Positions 40,813 to 50,373 of a stretch of 64,000 nucleotides of DNA are shown piece by piece (the first letter of the stretch is position 1; each line of letters begins with the position of its first letter). The translations under genes and the position numbers were made by a program. Location of the stretch: positions 1 through 64,000 of the forward strand of contig NZ_QFFU01000021.1 in assembly GCF_003131185.1 (NCBI RefSeq), written 5' to 3'. This stretch comes from Pseudomonas ovata. Its GTDB lineage: Bacteria > Pseudomonadota > Gammaproteobacteria > Pseudomonadales > Pseudomonadaceae. The notes below the pieces were generated by a model. The model did not search any database. It saw only the letters and a program-made list of their open reading frames with translations, and was not told the DNA's origin.

Positions 40813-41688
40813 TCAGGACAGCCGCGACGCCACTGGCGCGCGGCGCATCCCCAGACGGCTGATCCACACCGACGCAACAATGACGGTGCCGCCGATCAAC
40901 AGCCGGGTGTAGTCCTCGTGGCCGTTCCAGATCAACAGGTTCACCAGCAGCCCCAGCGGCACATGCAGGTTGTTCATCACCGCCAGGGTGCCGCCGTGCA
41001 CCAGGCACGCGCCCTTGTTCCACCAGTACATCCCCAGCGCGGTGGAACACAGGCCCAGAAACACCAGCACCAACCATTGCTGGGGTGCAGCCGGCAGGTG
41101 ACTGAAGTTGCCGAACGCCAGGCACGCCGGCAGCACCACCGCCAACGCCCCGAGATAGAAATAGCCGAAACGCCGGTAATGCGGCAGGTCGCTGGGGTAG
41201 CGTGCTACCAGATGCTTGTACAGCACCTGCCCGGCCGCATAGGTGAAGTTGGCCAGTTGCAGCAGCAAAAAGCCGCCCAGGTAATCGCCGTCCAGCCCGT
41301 CGTAGCGAATCACCCCCGCCCCCAGCACCGCCACCGCCGCCGCCAGTAATGCCCAGGGATTGAAGCGACGATTCATCGCGTCTTCGATCAGGGTCACGTG
41401 CAGCGGCGTCAGGATGGTGAACAGCAGCACCTCCGGCACCGTCAGCACCCGGAAGCTCAGGTACAGGCACACGTAGGTGATGCCAAACTGCAAGGCGCCG
41501 ATCAGCAGCATGCCGCGCATGAAACCGGGTTCCACCTGGCGCCAGCGCGTCAGCGGAATGAACACCAGCCCGGCCAGCAGCACGCGGATCAGCACGGCAA
41601 TGTAGCTGTCGACATGCCCGGCCAGGTAGACGCCGATCAGGCTGAAGGAAAACGCCTGGATCAGCGTGACGATAAGTAGATAGATCAT
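40813..41688 (-). CDS. EamA/DMT-superfamily permease
   Basis: 291 residues, about ten membrane segments in two five-segment halves, as in EamA transporters of the carboxylate/amino acid/amine type. Examples are LIVTLIQAFSFSLIGVYLAG at the start, VLTVPEVLLFTILTPLHVTL in the middle and LGMYWWNKGACLVHGGTLAV near the end. It is likely an exporter of amino acids or related metabolites; substrate unknown. It converges on xenA. Confidence 0.88.
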   Translation of the reverse strand: MIYLLIVTLIQAFSFSLIGVYLAGHVDSYIAVLIRVLLAGLVFIPLTRWRQVEPGFMRGMLLIGALQFGITYVCLYLSFRVLTVPEVLLFTILTPLHVTLIEDAMNRRFNPWALLAAAVAVLGAGVIRYDGLDGDYLGGFLLLQLANFTYAAGQVLYKHLVARYPSDLPHYRRFGYFYLGALAVVLPACLAFGNFSHLPAAPQQWLVLVFLGLCSTALGMYWWNKGACLVHGGTLAVMNNLHVPLGLLVNLLIWNGHEDYTRLLIGGTVIVASVWISRLGMRRAPVASRLS

Positions 41689-41859
41689 GATTGCCCCCGG
41701 ATGAACGGACGCGACCTTAGCGGCTGGGCAACAGGCTGTCCATGAAACCTCACCTCGGCCTTGGCCTGCTGACTTGTAGGAGGGGTTTCAACCGCGAAGG
41801 GCACAACGCCATTCCCGGCTGAAGCCCATCAAGCCTAACCAGACCTGCAGCCCCCCTCA

Positions 41860-41903
41860 AAAGAAAAAGCCCGAGCAACCACCATCACTGGGGTCGATCG
41901 GGC
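41860..41903 (-). terminator. Terminator of the azoreductase gene
   Basis: Read on the minus strand, GCCCGA (41903-41898) pairs with TCGGGC (41874-41869), with weaker ACC/GGT pairing inside, followed at once by TTTTTCTTTT. It lies 58 bases past the azoreductase stop. Confidence 0.6.
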
Positions 41904-41960
41904 CACGTACCCAGGAGCACAGGTACCAAAGGGAAGTCGTTGCGGTCAATCAGGGATTCA

Positions 41961-42560
41961 TCACGCCACTTCGGCCACGCGGGCCAGGGCCTGGCTCAGG
42001 CCTTTTTCGCTGAACTCGCCGCCCATGTTCAGGCCTTCGGCATGGATGAAGGTGACGTCATGGATGCCGACGAACCCCAGCACCTGACGCAGGTAGGGTT
42101 CCTGGTGGTCCAGGCTGCTGCCGGTGTACAGGCCGCCGCGGGCGGTAAGGACAAAGGCGCGCTTGTCGGTCAGCAGGCCTTGCGGGCCGGTCTCGCCGTA
42201 TTTGAAGGTCACGCCGGCCCGCAGCACATGGTCCAGCCAGGCCTTGAGGGTGCTGGGGATGGCGAAGTTGTACATGGGTGCGGCCAGGACCACGACGTCG
42301 GCGGCCAGCAGTTCGTCGGTCAGTACATTGGAGCGCTCCAGGGCGGCCTGTTCAGTGTCGCTGCGTTGATCCTCAGGCTTCATCCAGCCGCCCAGCAGGG
42401 TGGCGTCCAGGTGCGGAACCGGGTTAACGGCCAGGTCGCGCACGGTGATGGCGTCGGCTGGATGGCTGGCCTTCCACTGCTCGATGAACTGCCGGGTCAG
42501 CTGGCGGGACACCGAATCCTGTTGGCGGGCGCTGCTTTCGATGATCAGTACACGGGACAT
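41961..42560 (-). CDS. azoR: FMN-dependent NADH-azoreductase
   Basis: 199 residues of the flavodoxin-like AzoR family: LIIESSARQQDSVSRQLTRQ (FMN phosphate loop), VVLAAPMYNFAIPSTLKAWL and the quinone-side segment LTARGGLYTG. It reduces quinones and azo compounds with NADH by two-electron transfer and protects against electrophile stress. GGAG lies 8 bases upstream. The 116 bases before it are AT-rich and hold the promoter; no regulator is adjacent. Confidence 0.93.
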   Translation of the reverse strand: MSRVLIIESSARQQDSVSRQLTRQFIEQWKASHPADAITVRDLAVNPVPHLDATLLGGWMKPEDQRSDTEQAALERSNVLTDELLAADVVVLAAPMYNFAIPSTLKAWLDHVLRAGVTFKYGETGPQGLLTDKRAFVLTARGGLYTGSSLDHQEPYLRQVLGFVGIHDVTFIHAEGLNMGGEFSEKGLSQALARVAEVA

Positions 42561-42676
42561 GTGAAGGGCTCCATTTGCATAAGTGTCGAGTTGATGGAGT
42601 GGATCTTAAGCAGGGATTGATCGATAAAAAAGCTTAAAAACCGGCTCAAACCTATCGAACAATCCGTTCTATTGAT

Positions 42677-43000
42677 CTACCCTTCTGCAGCCGGCTCACA
42701 GTCCAGCCTGACCCGCAGCTTGATGATGCTGCGGGAAAACTTTGACACCACATTCACGCTTTGCCCGGCCTTGACCTGCACCCGTCGGGTGCGTGGCGCT
42801 TCCGGGCCGTTATTGAATTGCACCGTGCAGCGCGCATCGACCTGGCCGTAGTTGTTCAGGGTGATCGTACCGGTGTCGTCAAAGGTGGCGTGGCGGGTGT
42901 AGTCGATCTGCACACCCGGTGTGCTTTTCTGCACCTCGATCGGGTACGCCAGGGCGGTGACCGGCAACAGCGCCAGCCATATACAACAGAATCGGTTCAT
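42677..43000 (-). CDS. Small periplasmic protein, unknown
   Basis: 107 residues from ATG 43000, with GGAG 8 bases upstream. Signal peptide to about residue 18 (ending TALA). The mature part starts YPIEVQKSTPGVQIDYTRHA and has a beta-sandwich look with LNNYGQVDARCTVQFNNGPE and a Lys/Arg-rich strand near the end. Related pseudomonad proteins are sometimes labelled phosphoglycerate kinase in databases, which this sequence does not support. Divergent from a LysR-type gene 60 bases away. Confidence 0.75.
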   Translation of the reverse strand: MNRFCCIWLALLPVTALAYPIEVQKSTPGVQIDYTRHATFDDTGTITLNNYGQVDARCTVQFNNGPEAPRTRRVQVKAGQSVNVVSKFSRSIIKLRVRLDCEPAAEG

Positions 43001-43060
43001 CGGGCAGTCTCCAGGCGAGATGTCTGAACTGGACGATAGACACTCCCGGAGATTGCGTCG

Positions 43061-43984
43061 ATGAAAGCCCCCCGTGTCACCCTCGATCAATGGCGCACCC
43101 TGCAAGCGGTGGTCGACCACGGTGGTTTTGCCCAGGCCGCCGAAGCCATGCACCGCTCGCAGTCATCGGTGAGCTACACCGTGGCGCGCATGCAGGAGCA
43201 ACTCGGCGTGCCGCTGTTGCGCATCGACGGTCGCAAGGCGGTGCTCACCGACGCCGGCGGGGTGTTGCTGCGCCGCTCGCGGCAACTGGTCAAGCAGGCC
43301 AGCCAGCTCGAAGACCTGGCCCATTACATGGAACAGGGCTGGGAGGCCGAGGTGCGCCTGGTGGTGGACGCCGCCTACCCCACCGCGCGCATTGTCCGTG
43401 CGCTGACCGCTTTCATGCCGCAGAGCCGTGGTTGCCGGGTACGTCTGCGCGAGGAGGTGCTGTCCGGCGTCGAGGAAGTGCTGCTTGAAGGCGTGGCCGA
43501 CCTGGCGATCAGCAGTTTCAGCATTGCCGGGCACCTGGGCACGGAAATGAGCCCGGTGGAGTTCGTCGCCGTGGCCCACCCCGAGCATGCCCTGCATCAG
43601 GCCAACCGCGAACTGACCTTCCAGGACCTGGAGTCGCAGTTGCAGGTGGTGATCCGCGATTCGGGCCGCCAGCAACCCAAGGATGTCGGCTGGCTGGGCG
43701 CCGAGCAGCGCTGGACCGTGGGCAGCCTGGGCACTGCTGCCACCTTCGTCAGCAGCGGCCTGGGCTTTGCCTGGCTGCCCCGGCACATGATCGAACGCGA
43801 GCTGCGCGAAGGGGTGCTCAAGCCCTTGCCGCTCGATAAAGGCGGCACCCGCAGCCCGACCTTCTATCTTTACTCCAGCAAGGACAAACCACTGGGCCCG
43901 GCGACGCAGATCCTGATCGAACTGATCCGCACCTTCGACACCGCGCCGCTGGCCGCGCCGTTTGCGGCACCACCGCAAGCCTGA
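43061..43984 (+). CDS. LysR-family transcriptional regulator
   Basis: 307 residues. The N-terminal winged helix reads TLDQWRTLQAVVDHGGFAQA and AMHRSQSSVSYTVARMQEQL; the effector-binding domain follows from about residue 90. Its start is 60 bases from the divergent small periplasmic protein gene, and its stop is 14 bases before an alpha/beta hydrolase gene, with which it is likely cotranscribed. Targets and inducer are unknown. Confidence 0.93.
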   Translation: MKAPRVTLDQWRTLQAVVDHGGFAQAAEAMHRSQSSVSYTVARMQEQLGVPLLRIDGRKAVLTDAGGVLLRRSRQLVKQASQLEDLAHYMEQGWEAEVRLVVDAAYPTARIVRALTAFMPQSRGCRVRLREEVLSGVEEVLLEGVADLAISSFSIAGHLGTEMSPVEFVAVAHPEHALHQANRELTFQDLESQLQVVIRDSGRQQPKDVGWLGAEQRWTVGSLGTAATFVSSGLGFAWLPRHMIERELREGVLKPLPLDKGGTRSPTFYLYSSKDKPLGPATQILIELIRTFDTAPLAAPFAAPPQA

Positions 43985-43998
43985 CAGGAGATGGACGC

Positions 43999-44790
43999 AT
44001 GGCTTTTTTCGAACATGACGGCTGTTCGCTGCACTACGAAGACTATGGCCAGGGCGCCCCGCTGTTGCTGCTGCACGGTCTGGGCTCCAGCGGCCTGGAT
44101 TGGGAATACCAGGTCCCGGCGTTCAGGGCCGCCGGCTACCGGGTCATCACCCTGGACCTGCGCGGCCATGGCCGCTCGGACAAACCGCGCGAGCGCTACA
44201 GCATGCGGATGTTCAGCGCCGATGTCGAAGCGCTGATCGACCACCTGCACCTGGGACCGGTGCACCTGGTCGGCCTGTCGATGGGCGCCATGGTCGGCTT
44301 TCAACTGGCGGTCGATCAACCGCACCTGCTCAAGAGCCTGTGCATCGTCAACAGCGGGCCGCAGGTCAAGGTGCGTGGCGCCAACGATGTGTGGCAATGG
44401 TTCAAGCGCTGGAGCCTGGCCCGGGTCATGAGCATGCAGACCCTGGGGCAGGCCCTGGGCAAATTATTGTTTCCGCAACCCGGGCAGGCCGACCTGCGGC
44501 GCAAGATCGCCGAGCGCTGGGCGCGTAATGACAAACGCGCGTACCTCGCCAGTTTCGATGCCATTGTCGGCTGGGGCGTGCAGGAGCGGCTGTCACGCAT
44601 CACCTGCCCGGTGCTGGTGATCAGTGCCGACCGCGACTACACCCCGGTGGCGGTCAAGCAGGCCTACGTGAAACTGATGTCTGATGCGCGCCTGGTGGTC
44701 ATCGACCACTCCCGGCATGCCACCCCGCTGGACCAGCCCGAAGCCTTCAACCGCACCGTACTTGAATTCATCGCCGCACACAGGGTCTGA
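43999..44790 (+). CDS. Alpha/beta hydrolase
   Basis: 263 residues with an AGGAG site upstream. Landmarks: PLLLLHGLGSSGLDWEYQVP (oxyanion region), the nucleophile elbow GLSMGA with Ser in the middle, acid residue in ISADRDYTP and the catalytic His in HSRHATPLDQP. The closest type is the 3-oxoadipate enol-lactonase/esterase branch, but no aromatic-degradation gene is near, so the substrate is open. It sits directly behind a LysR-type regulator. Confidence 0.9.
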   Translation: MAFFEHDGCSLHYEDYGQGAPLLLLHGLGSSGLDWEYQVPAFRAAGYRVITLDLRGHGRSDKPRERYSMRMFSADVEALIDHLHLGPVHLVGLSMGAMVGFQLAVDQPHLLKSLCIVNSGPQVKVRGANDVWQWFKRWSLARVMSMQTLGQALGKLLFPQPGQADLRRKIAERWARNDKRAYLASFDAIVGWGVQERLSRITCPVLVISADRDYTPVAVKQAYVKLMSDARLVVIDHSRHATPLDQPEAFNRTVLEFIAAHRV

Positions 44791-44884
44791 CACAGCCCGT
44801 CGACTGCATCGGGCTGGGCAAGCCGGGCCAAACGTGATTTGCTTGCCGGCCAGTCGATACCACCACTGAAGGATTCACTGCCCC

Positions 44885-45448
44885 ATGTTCAAGACCCTCG
44901 CCCTTGCCAGCACCCTGTTGTTCTCGGCCCACCTGATGGCCGCCGAGCCTGCCAAGGGCACGCATGTCGTGCTCGACACCAGCTTCGGCCAGATCGAACT
45001 GGAACTGGCCGATGACAAGGCGCCGATCAGCACCCAGAATTTTCTCGGCTATGTCGACAGCGGGTTCTACAAGAACACGATCTTCCACCGCGTGATCCCG
45101 GGCTTCATGGTCCAGGGCGGCGGTTTTACCCAGAACATGGACCAGAAGCCCACCAAGGATGCGATCAAGAACGAAGCCGCCAACGGCCTGAAGAACGCGC
45201 GCGGCACCATTGCCATGGCCCGCACCTCGGCGGTGAACTCGGCCACCAGCCAGTTCTTCATCAACACCAACGACAACGCCATGCTCGACAACGGCGTGCG
45301 TGACTACGGTTACGCCGTGTTCGGCAAGGTGACCAAGGGCATGGACGTGGTCGACCAGATCGTCAATGCCAGCACCAAGACCCAGAAAGGCATGCAGAAC
45401 GTGCCTGTCGACCCGATCCTGATCAAGTCCGCCAAACGCGTGGACTGA
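44885..45448 (+). CDS. ppiA: Periplasmic cyclophilin, peptidyl-prolyl isomerase A
   Basis: 187 residues with a signal peptide (to about residue 20, ending LMAAE). Cyclophilin landmarks: FHRVIPGFMVQGGGFTQNMD and the active-site stretch MARTSAVNSATSQFFINTND. It speeds proline isomerisation in the periplasm. It lies 94 bases after the hydrolase and 79 bases before an ABC exporter on the same strand. Confidence 0.94.
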   Translation: MFKTLALASTLLFSAHLMAAEPAKGTHVVLDTSFGQIELELADDKAPISTQNFLGYVDSGFYKNTIFHRVIPGFMVQGGGFTQNMDQKPTKDAIKNEAANGLKNARGTIAMARTSAVNSATSQFFINTNDNAMLDNGVRDYGYAVFGKVTKGMDVVDQIVNASTKTQKGMQNVPVDPILIKSAKRVD

Positions 45449-45527
45449 TCGGGGCCGGCCAGCCTTGCGGCCTTCGCCGGGCTGGCCGACGGGAACCTTT
45501 CCCACCCCCTGCAAGAGCGTCATACGC

Positions 45528-47360
45528 ATGCTTTTTCGTCGTTTCGAGCGGTTGATCGACATTTTCCGCGACGCGCCCGGTGCTGCACCGCCCAATCGGG
45601 TCCTGCCCTTCTATCTGCATTACCTGCGCCAGGTGTGGCCCTGCTTTGTGGCCTTGATGGTGGTCGGCCTGATCGTGGCGCTGATCGAGGTCGCGCTGTT
45701 TAGCTACCTGAGCCGCATCATCGACCTGGCGCAAGTCACCCCGCCAGCCGAGTTTTTCAGCACGCATAAAACCGAGCTGATCTGGATGGTGGTGGTCACC
45801 CTGCTGCTGCGCCCGATCTTCGTCGGCCTGCACGACCTGCTGGTGCACCAGACCATCGCCCCCGGCATGACCAGCCTGATTCGCTGGCAGAGCCACCGCT
45901 ATGTGCTCAAGCAGAGCCTCAACTTTTTCCAGAGCGATTTTGCCGGACGCATTGCCCAGCGCATCATGCAGACCGGCAATTCGCTGCGTGAGTCGGCCGT
46001 GCAGGCGATGGATGCCCTGTGGCATGTGCTGATCTATTCGGTCAGCGCCCTGGTGCTGTTCGCCGAGGCCGACTGGCGGCTGGTGATCCCGCTGGTGGCG
46101 TGGATCGGTGCTTATATCCTGACGCTCATGTACTTCGTGCCACGGGTCAAGCAACGCTCGGTGGACGCCTCCGATGCGCGCTCGCGGCTGATGGGGCGCA
46201 TCGTCGACGGCTACACCAACATCATCACCCTCAAGCTGTTCGCCCATACCAACCATGAACAGCAGTACGCCCGCGAGGCCATCACCGAGCAGACCGAGAA
46301 GACCCAACTGGCCGGGCGTGTGGTGACGGCCATGGATGTGGTGGTCACCAGCATGAACGGCCTGCTGATCGTCGGCACCACGGGCCTTGCGCTGTGGCTG
46401 TGGACCCAGTCGCTGATTTCGATGGGTGCCATTGCCCTGGCCACGGGCCTGGTGATCCGCATCGTCAACATGTCGGGCTGGATCATGTGGGTGGTCAACG
46501 GCATCTTTGAAAACATCGGCACCGTGCAGGACGGCCTGCAGAGCATCGCCCAGCCCGTGGCGGTCACCGACCGGCCCGACGCCCAGGCACTGGCCATCAC
46601 CCAGGGCGGCGTGACGTTCGACAAGGTGAATTTTCACTACGGCAATGACCGGGGCATCATCCAGCACCTGGACCTCGACATTCGCCCCGGCGAGAAGATC
46701 GGCCTGATCGGCCCGTCCGGGGCCGGCAAGTCGACCCTGGTCAACCTGCTGCTGCGCCTGTACGACGTGCAGGGCGGGCGCATCCTGATCGACGGCCAGG
46801 ATGTGGCCGGCGTCACCCAGGAAAGCCTGCGCGCGCAGATCGGCATGATCACCCAGGACACCTCGCTGCTGCACCGCTCGATCCGTGACAACCTGCTGTA
46901 TGGCAACCCCGGCGCCAGTGAGGCGCAGCTGTGGGAAGCAGTGCACCGTGCCAAGGCCGATGAGTTCATCCCGTTGCTGTCGGATGCCGAGGGCCGTACC
47001 GGCTTTGATGCGCATGTGGGCGAACGCGGGGTCAAGCTGTCCGGCGGCCAGCGCCAGCGCATCGCGATCACCCGGGTGCTGCTCAAGGATGCGCCGATCC
47101 TGATCATGGACGAGGCCACCTCGGCGCTGGACTCGGAGGTCGAGGCCGCGATTCAGGAAAGCCTGGAGACCCTCATGCAAGGCAAGACCGTGATCGCCAT
47201 CGCCCACCGCCTGTCGACCATCGCGCGCATGGACCGGCTGGTGGTGCTGGACAAGGGCCGCATCGTCGAAATGGGCAGCCACAGCGAACTGCTGGCCCAC
47301 GGCGGGCTGTATGCACGGCTGTGGCAGCACCAGACCGGCGGGTTTGTGGGGGTGGATTGA
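45528..47360 (+). CDS. ABC exporter, fused membrane and ATPase domains
   Basis: 610 residues. Six membrane segments in residues 25-330 (type I exporter fold) precede an ATPase domain with Walker A GPSGAGKST (about 394), Q-loop IGMITQDTSLL, signature LSGGQRQR (about 504) and Walker B ILIMDEATSALD. A homodimeric half-transporter of the MsbA/MdlB type is expected, exporting lipids, drugs or a peptide. No partner protein is encoded nearby, so the cargo is unknown. Confidence 0.93.
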   Translation: MLFRRFERLIDIFRDAPGAAPPNRVLPFYLHYLRQVWPCFVALMVVGLIVALIEVALFSYLSRIIDLAQVTPPAEFFSTHKTELIWMVVVTLLLRPIFVGLHDLLVHQTIAPGMTSLIRWQSHRYVLKQSLNFFQSDFAGRIAQRIMQTGNSLRESAVQAMDALWHVLIYSVSALVLFAEADWRLVIPLVAWIGAYILTLMYFVPRVKQRSVDASDARSRLMGRIVDGYTNIITLKLFAHTNHEQQYAREAITEQTEKTQLAGRVVTAMDVVVTSMNGLLIVGTTGLALWLWTQSLISMGAIALATGLVIRIVNMSGWIMWVVNGIFENIGTVQDGLQSIAQPVAVTDRPDAQALAITQGGVTFDKVNFHYGNDRGIIQHLDLDIRPGEKIGLIGPSGAGKSTLVNLLLRLYDVQGGRILIDGQDVAGVTQESLRAQIGMITQDTSLLHRSIRDNLLYGNPGASEAQLWEAVHRAKADEFIPLLSDAEGRTGFDAHVGERGVKLSGGQRQRIAITRVLLKDAPILIMDEATSALDSEVEAAIQESLETLMQGKTVIAIAHRLSTIARMDRLVVLDKGRIVEMGSHSELLAHGGLYARLWQHQTGGFVGVD

Positions 47361-47563
47361 TACGCTGGGCTATCTGCGCCAACCTGCCGCAAGGTAAACG
47401 CAAACGGACGCCTCACCACTGAACCGGTGGGAGGCGGCTTGCCGGCGATGGCGGTCTCACAGGCACTGCACCTGCAATGGCCTGACGGGCCCTGTCGCAG
47501 GCAACCGGAGCGCCGGCCTCTTTCACTGAGTGGGCATGGACACGCTTGAGGATACCCGCTGGG
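47361..47563. repeat. Spacer with a half repeat of the 62.4 kb family
   Basis: Bases 47428-47462 (GTGGGAGGCGGCTTGCCGGC and then GATGGCGGTCTCACAGGC) match one arm and the start of the core of the repeats at 62388 and 62515. The opposite arm is degenerate. No gene is seen. Confidence 0.6.
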
Positions 47564-48688
47564 TCAAGCCTGCCGATACGGCAATGCCCCCCGCGCTTCG
47601 TCGGCATAGGCCAGCACGCCCACCCGCTCCTGTTCGAGAAAGTCCGCCACGGCGTCCTTGAGCCCCGGGTGCAGCAGGTAGTGCCAGGAATGGGTGATCT
47701 GCGGCTCGAAACCGCGAATCAGCTTGTGCTCACCCTGGGCGCCGGCGTCGAAGCGTTGCAGGCCGTGGGCGATGGCGTAGTCCATGCCCTGGTAGAAACA
47801 GGTTTCGAAGTGCAGCCGGTCGTACTCGGCCAGGCAGCCCCAATAACGCCCATAAAAACTGCCGCCGCCTACCAGGCTGAAAGCCATTGCCACCGGGCGG
47901 CTGCCCTGGCGGGCAATGACCACGCGGATCGCCTCGGGCATGCGCTCGCCCAGCAAGCTGAAGAACTCACGGGTCAGGTACGGCGCCTGGCCGCGAATTT
48001 CATAGGTGTTGCTGTAGCAGGCATAGACGAAATCCCAGAGCACCTCACTCATCTGCGCTCCGTCGAGCCAATCGAACTCGATGCCCTGCCCGGCCACCTG
48101 CTCGCGCTCCTTGCGCATCTGCTTGCGCTTGCGCGAACTCAAGGCCTCGAGAAAGTCCTGGAAGTCCCGGTAACCGCGGTTATGCCAGTGGTACTGGCAG
48201 CCATAGCGCTGCAGCCAGCCAGGCTGTTCGGCCAGCAGGGCGTCGGCGTGCGAATCGGTGAAGTTCACATGGGCGCTGGACAGGCCCTGACTGAGCAGGT
48301 AGTTCGGCAAACCCTCCAGCAGCGCCAGGCCGGCCTCCGGGGTGCGCGCCAGCACCCGCGCACCGCTGACCGGGCTGAAGGGCACGGCCACCAGCAGCTT
48401 GGGGTAATAGGCAATGCCGGCCCGGCGACAGGCATCGGCCCAGGCATGGTCGAACACGTATTCGCCATACGAGTGGCCCTTGCGGTACGCCGGCAAGGCG
48501 GCAATCAACTCGCCCTGCTCGATATTCAGCACATGTTCGGCCCGCCAGCCCGAACGCGGCCCCAGGCTGGCGCTGTCTTCCAGTGCGCTGAGAAAAGCAT
48601 GGCGCAAAAACGGTTGGGCATCGGGTAACAGCGCGTCCCACTGGACGGCCGTCACGGCGCTCAGGCTGTCGACGACTTGCACGGACAT
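47564..48688 (-). CDS. DUF482 / COG3146 acyltransferase-like protein
   Basis: 374 residues with GGGGGAG before the ATG. It belongs to the DUF482 family (GNAT fold, FemAB-related): WDALLPDAQPFLRHAFLSAL at the start, RKRKQMRKEREQVAGQGIEF in the middle, and YQGMDYAIAHGLQRFDAGAQ then GEHKLIRGFEP near the end. Family members are thought to act on peptidoglycan or aminoacyl substrates, without proof known to me. Single gene, convergent with the ABC exporter. Confidence 0.88.
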   Translation of the reverse strand: MSVQVVDSLSAVTAVQWDALLPDAQPFLRHAFLSALEDSASLGPRSGWRAEHVLNIEQGELIAALPAYRKGHSYGEYVFDHAWADACRRAGIAYYPKLLVAVPFSPVSGARVLARTPEAGLALLEGLPNYLLSQGLSSAHVNFTDSHADALLAEQPGWLQRYGCQYHWHNRGYRDFQDFLEALSSRKRKQMRKEREQVAGQGIEFDWLDGAQMSEVLWDFVYACYSNTYEIRGQAPYLTREFFSLLGERMPEAIRVVIARQGSRPVAMAFSLVGGGSFYGRYWGCLAEYDRLHFETCFYQGMDYAIAHGLQRFDAGAQGEHKLIRGFEPQITHSWHYLLHPGLKDAVADFLEQERVGVLAYADEARGALPYRQA

Positions 48689-48969
48689 TCAGCTTCTCCC
48701 CCGGTGGTCAGGCAGGCCCGAGTATCACCGATCAGTCAGGTTTATACACCACCCCAATGGGCCGACCGCTCTATCTCAAGCTTCTTGAGCCTTCAAGATG
48801 AAACAGGATTGTCACGGACACGCCATTACATTGCCACTTTTTTGTAATGACTGGCAGCAATACTGGCGCCTGTTTTTAGAACCGGGGGTTACATACCCCT
48901 CTTGCAGTTATCCCGTCAGGGATGTTCAGCGGGTCGACACGAACCTGCGTACTCATCTTGGAGAGAATT

Positions 48970-50247
48970 ATGCGTCCTGTTTCCATTCGTACTGCAGCAG
49001 CCCTGTGTGGCGGCTTCGCACTGGCCATGAGCGTACCGGCCAGCGCCGCAGTCGATGCCAAACTGCTCGACATGCTCAAGGCCAACGGCTCGATCAGCAC
49101 AGCTCAACATGCCGAACTGCAAGCCGACCTGGCCAAGGAGCAGCAAGCTGCCGCTGCCACCAAGTCGTCGACGCAGAGCGATTTCGAGAAAAAAGTCGCC
49201 TGGGCAGCCAAGACCCAGATCAAGGGCGATGTGCGTATCCGCCAGGAAAACATCGACATCGACGGCGAAGCCGACAACGGTGGCCGTGACAAGGATCGCC
49301 AGCGCGTTCGTGCACGCCTGGGTGCCTACACCGAAATCAACCCGCAGGTCGACAGCGGCATCCGTATCGCCACCGGTGGCGGCAACGACGCACGCTCCAC
49401 CAACCAGGACCTGGACGGCTATTTCTCGAAGAAATCGATCTGGCTGGACCTGGCCTACATCGACTACCACCCGACCGCCATCAAGGGCCTGTCGCTCATC
49501 GGCGGCAAGATGAACCAGCCGTGGGTCAGCATGGGCGACGTGATCTGGGACAGCGACATCAACCCGGAAGGTCTGGCCCTGGCCTACAAGCTGCCACTGG
49601 CCGGCAAGACCGAGCTGTTCGCCAGCGCCGGTCACTACACGCTCAAGGACAACGTCGACGGCAACGGCGTGGAATTCAAGAATGACCTGCGCCTGTACGC
49701 CGGCCAGGTGGGCGCACGTTTCGCGCCGATCGACGACCTGAAAGTGACCCTGGGCGGTAGCGTCTACGGTTACGACAACGACAAGGACAGCACCTGCGGC
49801 GCCACCGCCAGCACCACCCCTTGCGCCCTGTCGGTCAACGGCAACACCACCACCGAGTTCCGCCTGTACGAAGGTTTTGGCCAGATCGACCTGACCGGCC
49901 TGGCCGTGCCACTGGCCTTTTATGGTCAGTACGTGGTCAACGATGAGTCCACCGACGGCCACGACACCGCCTGGCTGGCCGGTGCCAAGACCAAGGCGTT
50001 CGGGTTCAGCCTGGACTACAACTACCGCGACGTGCAGCGTAACGCCGTGGTCGGTGCCTTCACCGATTCGGACTTCGCCAACGGCACCACAGGTTCCCGT
50101 GGCCACAAGTTCAAAGTCGGTTATGAAATCGACAAGAACTTCGCCCTGGGCGCGACCTACCTGATGGCCGAAGCCGACTTTGCCAGCCGTGCCGGTCGCA
50201 ACAAGGACGTCGACATCCTGCAACTGGATGCCGAGGTCAAGTTCTAA
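48970..50247 (+). CDS. Putative outer-membrane porin
   Basis: 425 residues from ATG 48970, with GGAGAG 6 bases upstream. Signal peptide to about residue 27 (ending PASAA). Residues 30-65 form a helical, coiled-coil-like head (KLLDMLKANGSISTAQHAEL), then TQIKGDVRIRQENIDIDGEA opens a 14-18-strand barrel that ends in the terminal Phe of AEVKF. The head-plus-barrel plan is that of the putative porin family near OprP-type and SphX-type proteins. Substrate unknown. A strong terminator follows. Confidence 0.88.
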   Translation: MRPVSIRTAAALCGGFALAMSVPASAAVDAKLLDMLKANGSISTAQHAELQADLAKEQQAAAATKSSTQSDFEKKVAWAAKTQIKGDVRIRQENIDIDGEADNGGRDKDRQRVRARLGAYTEINPQVDSGIRIATGGGNDARSTNQDLDGYFSKKSIWLDLAYIDYHPTAIKGLSLIGGKMNQPWVSMGDVIWDSDINPEGLALAYKLPLAGKTELFASAGHYTLKDNVDGNGVEFKNDLRLYAGQVGARFAPIDDLKVTLGGSVYGYDNDKDSTCGATASTTPCALSVNGNTTTEFRLYEGFGQIDLTGLAVPLAFYGQYVVNDESTDGHDTAWLAGAKTKAFGFSLDYNYRDVQRNAVVGAFTDSDFANGTTGSRGHKFKVGYEIDKNFALGATYLMAEADFASRAGRNKDVDILQLDAEVKF

Positions 50248-50292
50248 GCGGCGCTACAAGGACGCTGACCCGCTCAGCGTCCGCTTCAAGAA

Positions 50293-50346
50293 AAGAGCTT
50301 GCAGGTATCGCTCCCCATCATCCGGCGATACCGGCAGGCTCTTTTT
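50293..50346 (+). terminator. Rho-independent terminator of the porin gene
   Basis: AAGAGCTTGC then GGTATCGC pair with GCGATACC then GCAGGCTCTT across a 12-base loop, followed by TTTTT. It lies 46 bases past the porin stop and is also close to the end of the convergent synthase gene. Confidence 0.85.
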
Positions 50347-50373
50347 CGTGGGCCTGCTTTTAGGGTCTGTGGA

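Noticed and set aside
42677..43000. Annotation of the small periplasmic protein as phosphoglycerate kinase
   Set aside because: 107 residues with a signal peptide and no kinase motif cannot be that enzyme.
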